DNA from: Defluviitaleaceae bacterium
GTDB lineage: Bacteria > Bacillota > Clostridia > Lachnospirales > WQUN01
Assembly: GCA_009780585.1 (NCBI GenBank)
Contig: WQZS01000009.1
Coordinates: forward strand, 1-64,000
Length of the DNA stretch: 64,000 bases
Reading direction: 5' to 3'
The notes below the pieces were generated by a model. It was not told where the DNA came from. It was given only the letters and a program-made list of their open reading frames with translations, and did not search any database. The position numbers were made by a program, and so were the translations under genes. Shown here in pieces: positions 60,917 through 64,000 of this stretch (positions are counted from its first letter, which is position 1; each line of letters opens with the position of its first letter).

Positions 60917-61904
60917 TTAAGGGGAGTTGGGTGTAGCGCAGGTCCATTTTAAAAAGGTTGCCGATGGATTTATGGTTGTGGATGCGGTCGATGGCGTTGG
61001 CGAAAATCGGTCCGACGGAAAGGATTTGTATTTTTTCGTTATATTTTTCGCGCGGGGTTTCGATGGTGTCGAGTACGGCGAGTTTTTCCAGCGGCGACGC
61101 GGCGATCCTTTCCACCGCGTTGTCCGACAAAACGGGGTGGGTGACGCAGGCGTAAACGCGCTTGGCGCCGTGTTCCATGACGGAAACGGCGGCGTTGCAC
61201 AGCGAACCGCCTGTGGTGACCACATCGTCCAGCAGGATGGCGGATTTACCCTTCACGTCGCCGATGAAGTTGGCGATGTCGGACTTGTCGGCAATGTTGG
61301 GGGAGCGGCGCTTGTCCACGATGGCAAGGGGTACGTCCAGCAAGCCCGCGAAGGCGTTGCACCGCGCTACGCTGCCCAAATCGGGTGAAACGACGACCAA
61401 ATCATTCAAGTTCGCGAAGCGGTTCTTCAAGAAGTCCACGAACACGTACATGCCGCGCAAATGGTCAAGGGGGATGTCGAAGAAGCCTTGGATTTGCGGG
61501 CAATGCAAGTCCATCGTGAGGATGCGGTTCGCCCCCGCAGTGGTGAGCATGTTTGCCACGAGCTTCGCGCTGATGGGGTCGTGGGAGCGAGCCTTCCTGT
61601 CCTGCCGCGCGTAACCGAAGTAAGGGATAACCGCCGTAATGCGGTTGGCGGAGGAACGCTTCATCGCGTCGATCATGATCAGGAGCTCCATCAAATGATC
61701 GTTGACCGGGGGGCTTGTGGACTGGATGATGAAAACGTCCGACCCGCGCACCGTTTCGTTGACGCGCATGTTGATTTCGCCGTCGGAGAAGCGTGTAACC
61801 TCCGAAAGCCCTACCTCGACGCCTAAGTGCTGTGCTATCGTGGCAGCCATTTGTTTGTTCGCGTTTGCGGCGAATACTTTGATATTACCCAGCGGATTGA
61901 TCAT
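60909..61904 (-). CDS. prs: ribose-phosphate pyrophosphokinase
   Basis: 331 residues. Makes PRPP from ribose-5-phosphate and ATP, feeding purine, pyrimidine, His and Trp synthesis. [57 protein letters not shown] and the PRPP loop [12 protein letters not shown] are intact. Overlaps recA by 4 bp, so it is translated from the recA message. Confidence 0.97.
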   Translation of the reverse strand: MINPLGNIKVFAANANKQMAATIAQHLGVEVGLSEVTRFSDGEINMRVNETVRGSDVFIIQSTSPPVNDHLMELLIMIDAMKRSSANRITAVIPYFGYARQDRKARSHDPISAKLVANMLTTAGANRILTMDLHCPQIQGFFDIPLDHLRGMYVFVDFLKNRFANLNDLVVVSPDLGSVARCNAFAGLLDVPLAIVDKRRSPNIADKSDIANFIGDVKGKSAILLDDVVTTGGSLCNAAVSVMEHGAKRVYACVTHPVLSDNAVERIAASPLEKLAVLDTIETPREKYNEKIQILSVGPIFANAIDRIHNHKSIGNLFKMDLRYTQLPLNG

Positions 61905-63100
61905 CGCAGGTCATCCTCCAAATAGATTTCATCGTTTTCGTCAAAATCGTCCAGCAATTCGATTTCAAGGGCTTCGTCTTCGGTGCCGTTGAGGGCGGTT
62001 TTATCGACGGGCTTCGTATTTTCGGGCGCGGCGAGGTCTTCGCGGGTCTTCATGCCGAAGTGCTTGCGTGCAGCCTGTTCGATTTCGGAATAGATGTCCG
62101 CGTTGTCGTGCAGGAATTGCTTGGCGTTTTCCCTGCCCTGGCCCAAACGCACCTCGCCGTAGTTGAACCACGAGCCGCTCTTTTTCACCAAACCCAATTC
62201 CACGCCCAAGTCCAGCAGATCGCCGTCCTTGGAAATCCCCAACCCGTACATCATGTCCACTTCGCAGGTGCGGAAGGGGGGGGCCACTTTATTTTTCGTA
62301 ATCTTAACCTTCGTGCGGTTGCCGATGGGGCGTTCGCCGACCTTAATCGCTTCGGCGCGGCGGATGTCGATGCGGATACTTGCGTAGAATTTAAGGGCGC
62401 GTCCCCCGGTGGTCGTTTCCGGCGAGCCGTAGGAAACACCGATTTTTTCCCGCAATTGGTTGATAAAAATGACAATGCAGTTCGTCTTATTCGTGATGCC
62501 CGTGAGCTTGCGCAGGGCTTGGGACATCAAACGAGCTTGCACGCCCACGGAAGATTGCCCCATTTCGCCCTCGATTTCTGATCTCGGGACAAGAGCCGCC
62601 ACGCTATCGACAACAACGATATCGATCGCGCCGGAGCGCACCATGGCTTCGGCGATTTCAAGCGCCTGTTCGCCGTCGTCGGGCTGGGAAATGTACAGTT
62701 CGTCTATGTTCACCCCTAATTTCCGCGCGTAGGAAGGGTCCATGGCGTGTTCCGCGTCCACATACCCGGCAACGCCGCCCAGCTTTTGCGCTTCAGCCAC
62801 AACGTGCAACGCCAGGGTCGTCTTGCCGCTGGATTCGGGTCCGTAAATCTCAACGATACGCCCCTTGGGTACGCCGCCGACGCCGAGTGCCGCGTCAATC
62901 GAAATGATGCCCGTCGTCACCACGGGGATGTCGGTGCGGGCCATCTTTTCGCCCATCTTCATGACCGCGCCCTTGCCGAATTGCTTTTCGATCTGCGCTA
63001 ACGCGGTGGCGAGGGCCTCCTCCTTAGCGGCGGCGGAGTCGAGGTTTTCGTCCTTGCTTTTTTTTACGGGGTCTGCCTTTTTCGTCGTTTTCTTAGGCAT
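61901..63100 (-). CDS. recA: RecA recombinase
   Basis: 399 residues. Homologous recombination and SOS coprotease. Walker [10 protein letters not shown] (87-95), [39 protein letters not shown] and [10 protein letters not shown] ~35-residue N-terminal Lys/Glu extension precedes the usual start, and the tail is acidic ([15 protein letters not shown]). Heads the recA-prs-rlmD-like operon; no LexA box is obvious in the short upstream gap. Confidence 0.98.
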   Translation of the reverse strand: MPKKTTKKADPVKKSKDENLDSAAAKEEALATALAQIEKQFGKGAVMKMGEKMARTDIPVVTTGIISIDAALGVGGVPKGRIVEIYGPESSGKTTLALHVVAEAQKLGGVAGYVDAEHAMDPSYARKLGVNIDELYISQPDDGEQALEIAEAMVRSGAIDIVVVDSVAALVPRSEIEGEMGQSSVGVQARLMSQALRKLTGITNKTNCIVIFINQLREKIGVSYGSPETTTGGRALKFYASIRIDIRRAEAIKVGERPIGNRTKVKITKNKVAPPFRTCEVDMMYGLGISKDGDLLDLGVELGLVKKSGSWFNYGEVRLGQGRENAKQFLHDNADIYSEIEQAARKHFGMKTREDLAAPENTKPVDKTALNGTEDEALEIELLDDFDENDEIYLEDDLR

Positions 63101-63127
63101 GGTGCTGCTCCTTTCGGATGTATGGTT

Positions 63128-64000
63128 TTATTGGATTTGCCATTCATAGATATTCGAATAACGGTCACCGTCTTTGTGCAAATCATGCCACTTGGGGACG
63201 GGCGCGGTGCGGATGAGGGTAAGCCCCAATTTTTCACATACGCGCATGGAAGCGCGGTTATCGGGGTTGTTGGTTATCAGGAGTGTGCCCATTTTATGCG
63301 CCTTTGCCACAGGGACAAGCAAACGGCAGGCACGCGCGGCATATCCGTTGCCTCGGAAGGGCTCGTCCACATCGTAGCCGATTTGCCCGCCGTAATAAAG
63401 GTTGGAATTATAAAGCCCGCCGCCGTAGCCGATGCGCAAATTAATACGCCCGACTCTTTCGCCATCCTTGCAAATAATAAATTCATAACCGGGAACGTGT
63501 TTTTTCTCCGGGTTTGCGGGTTGTTTTTCCGTACATACAAGGAATATTTCGCCGTCGGAAAGGGTGGGTACATCGATAAAACCACCGAACTCGCAAGGGA
63601 GGGAATTGTAATGCGCGATCTCTTTTTGGATATCCCAATCCTCCTTGAGGATGGCGTACATAGTGGTATCAACCCGTTCGCCATTGCGCACCTTGGATTG
63701 CCGGAACGTACCTTCATAAAACATGCCCGCGTTAGCCATAACCTTACCCGAAGCGGGATTTTGCGGGCGGTACGTCGCCCATACGCGGTTAAGCCCCGTG
63801 GCTTCAAAGCAATGCGCCAGCACCGCCCGCAAAGCCTCGGTCATATAACCCCTGCCGCGCCACAACTTGCCCAGCGCATAAGCCACCTCGGCGGAACGCG
63901 CCTCGCGGTCGGTTTCGGCAAAGTCAATCGTTCCGATAACCGCATCATCCGACTTTTGCACAATTGCGAAAAGCCCCCAATCCCAGCCCTTTTCCGTTAA
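63128..64000 (-). CDS. tandem GNAT acetyltransferase (5' end outside window)
   Basis: At least 290 residues with two GNAT domains. First: EVAYALGKLWRGRGYMTEAL, then NPASGKVMANAGMFYEGTFR (RimJ-like). Second: IGYDVDEPFRGNGYAARACR and TNNPDNRASMRVCEKLGLTL, ending in YSNIYEWQI. Each has an acetyl-CoA loop (R-G-x-G-Y/A). The frame is open to the window edge (codons LTEKGWDWGLFAIV precede the first possible GTG start), so the protein begins outside. Substrate unknown. It lies 27 bp upstream of recA. Confidence 0.85.
   Translation of the reverse strand, partial: LTEKGWDWGLFAIVQKSDDAVIGTIDFAETDREARSAEVAYALGKLWRGRGYMTEALRAVLAHCFEATGLNRVWATYRPQNPASGKVMANAGMFYEGTFRQSKVRNGERVDTTMYAILKEDWDIQKEIAHYNSLPCEFGGFIDVPTLSDGEIFLVCTEKQPANPEKKHVPGYEFIICKDGERVGRINLRIGYGGGLYNSNLYYGGQIGYDVDEPFRGNGYAARACRLLVPVAKAHKMGTLLITNNPDNRASMRVCEKLGLTLIRTAPVPKWHDLHKDGDRYSNIYEWQIQ

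Noticed and set aside
1..64000. CRISPR array, rRNA or tRNA genes
   Set aside because: No regularly spaced repeats and no rRNA or tRNA cloverleaf signature was seen on either strand by eye.

Overview
The window comes from a Clostridia-type Firmicute. The RecA, Prs and PstSC proteins, the Shine-Dalgarno sequences, the Tn1549-like conjugation genes and a Tn4451-like mobilizable element all point that way; species cannot be told from sequence alone. Chromosome is visible only at the two edges. The left edge (1 to about 1370) has pstS and the start of pstC, read leftwards behind a PhoP-type box. The right edge (about 59690 to 64000) has a compact recA-prs-rlmD-like operon and a double-GNAT acetyltransferase gene. 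Between them lies about 58 kb of nested mobile DNA.

Layout of the mobile DNA. (1) 1369-3888 looks like the collapsed remnant of an integrative conjugative element (ICE): it has a left-end repeat, a broken AAA ATPase gene, a DUF2975/XRE pair and a truncated PAPS-reductase-like gene at its right end. (2) 3888-59682 is a nearly complete Tn1549/CTn-type ICE abutting it in tandem. Its left end carries a small Cys-rich ORF, an XRE regulator, a candidate oriT, a MOB_P relaxase, MobC, a giant methylase/SNF2 helicase-like protein and an ArdC-like protein. Its middle carries a PemK toxin with a structured RNA, a radical SAM enzyme, HD-GYP and PilZ proteins, topoisomerase III, an SpaA-type adhesin with a sortase, and the mating channel (DUF4366, DUF4315, M23 hydrolase, VirB4, PrgI, VirB6-like, Maff2, VirD4). 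Its right end carries PcfB, a Toprim protein, a PilT-like ATPase relic, a helicase-loader-like protein, RepA, TraX and a PAPS-reductase-like gene. (3) 37814-52962 is a 15.1-kb integrative mobilizable element (IME) of the Tn4451 type (large serine recombinase, TnpW, TnpV, MobA/MobL relaxase). It is inserted inside the ICE coupling-protein gene virD4 and splits it in two. Its cargo is an AraC/GyrI-type regulator followed by a run of unknown genes, several of which share a Cys-containing C-terminal module.

How the genes work together. The relaxase, MobC, topoisomerase III, RepA, the loader and the Toprim protein would process and copy the ICE. VirD4, VirB4, PrgI, VirB6-like, Maff2 and the M23 hydrolase would build the channel, and the SpaA/sortase pair would display a surface adhesin. 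HD-GYP and PilZ suggest a cyclic-di-GMP input. While the IME sits in virD4 the ICE should be unable to conjugate by itself; precise excision at a 2-bp GG core would restore the reading frame. No ICE integrase gene is present in the window.

The observations I consider most worth following are the IME paralogue operon, a tnpV gene overprinted on the giant methylase/helicase gene, the IME-in-virD4 switch, the PemK-associated RNA, the c-di-GMP pair inside the conjugation region, and the permuted PstS.
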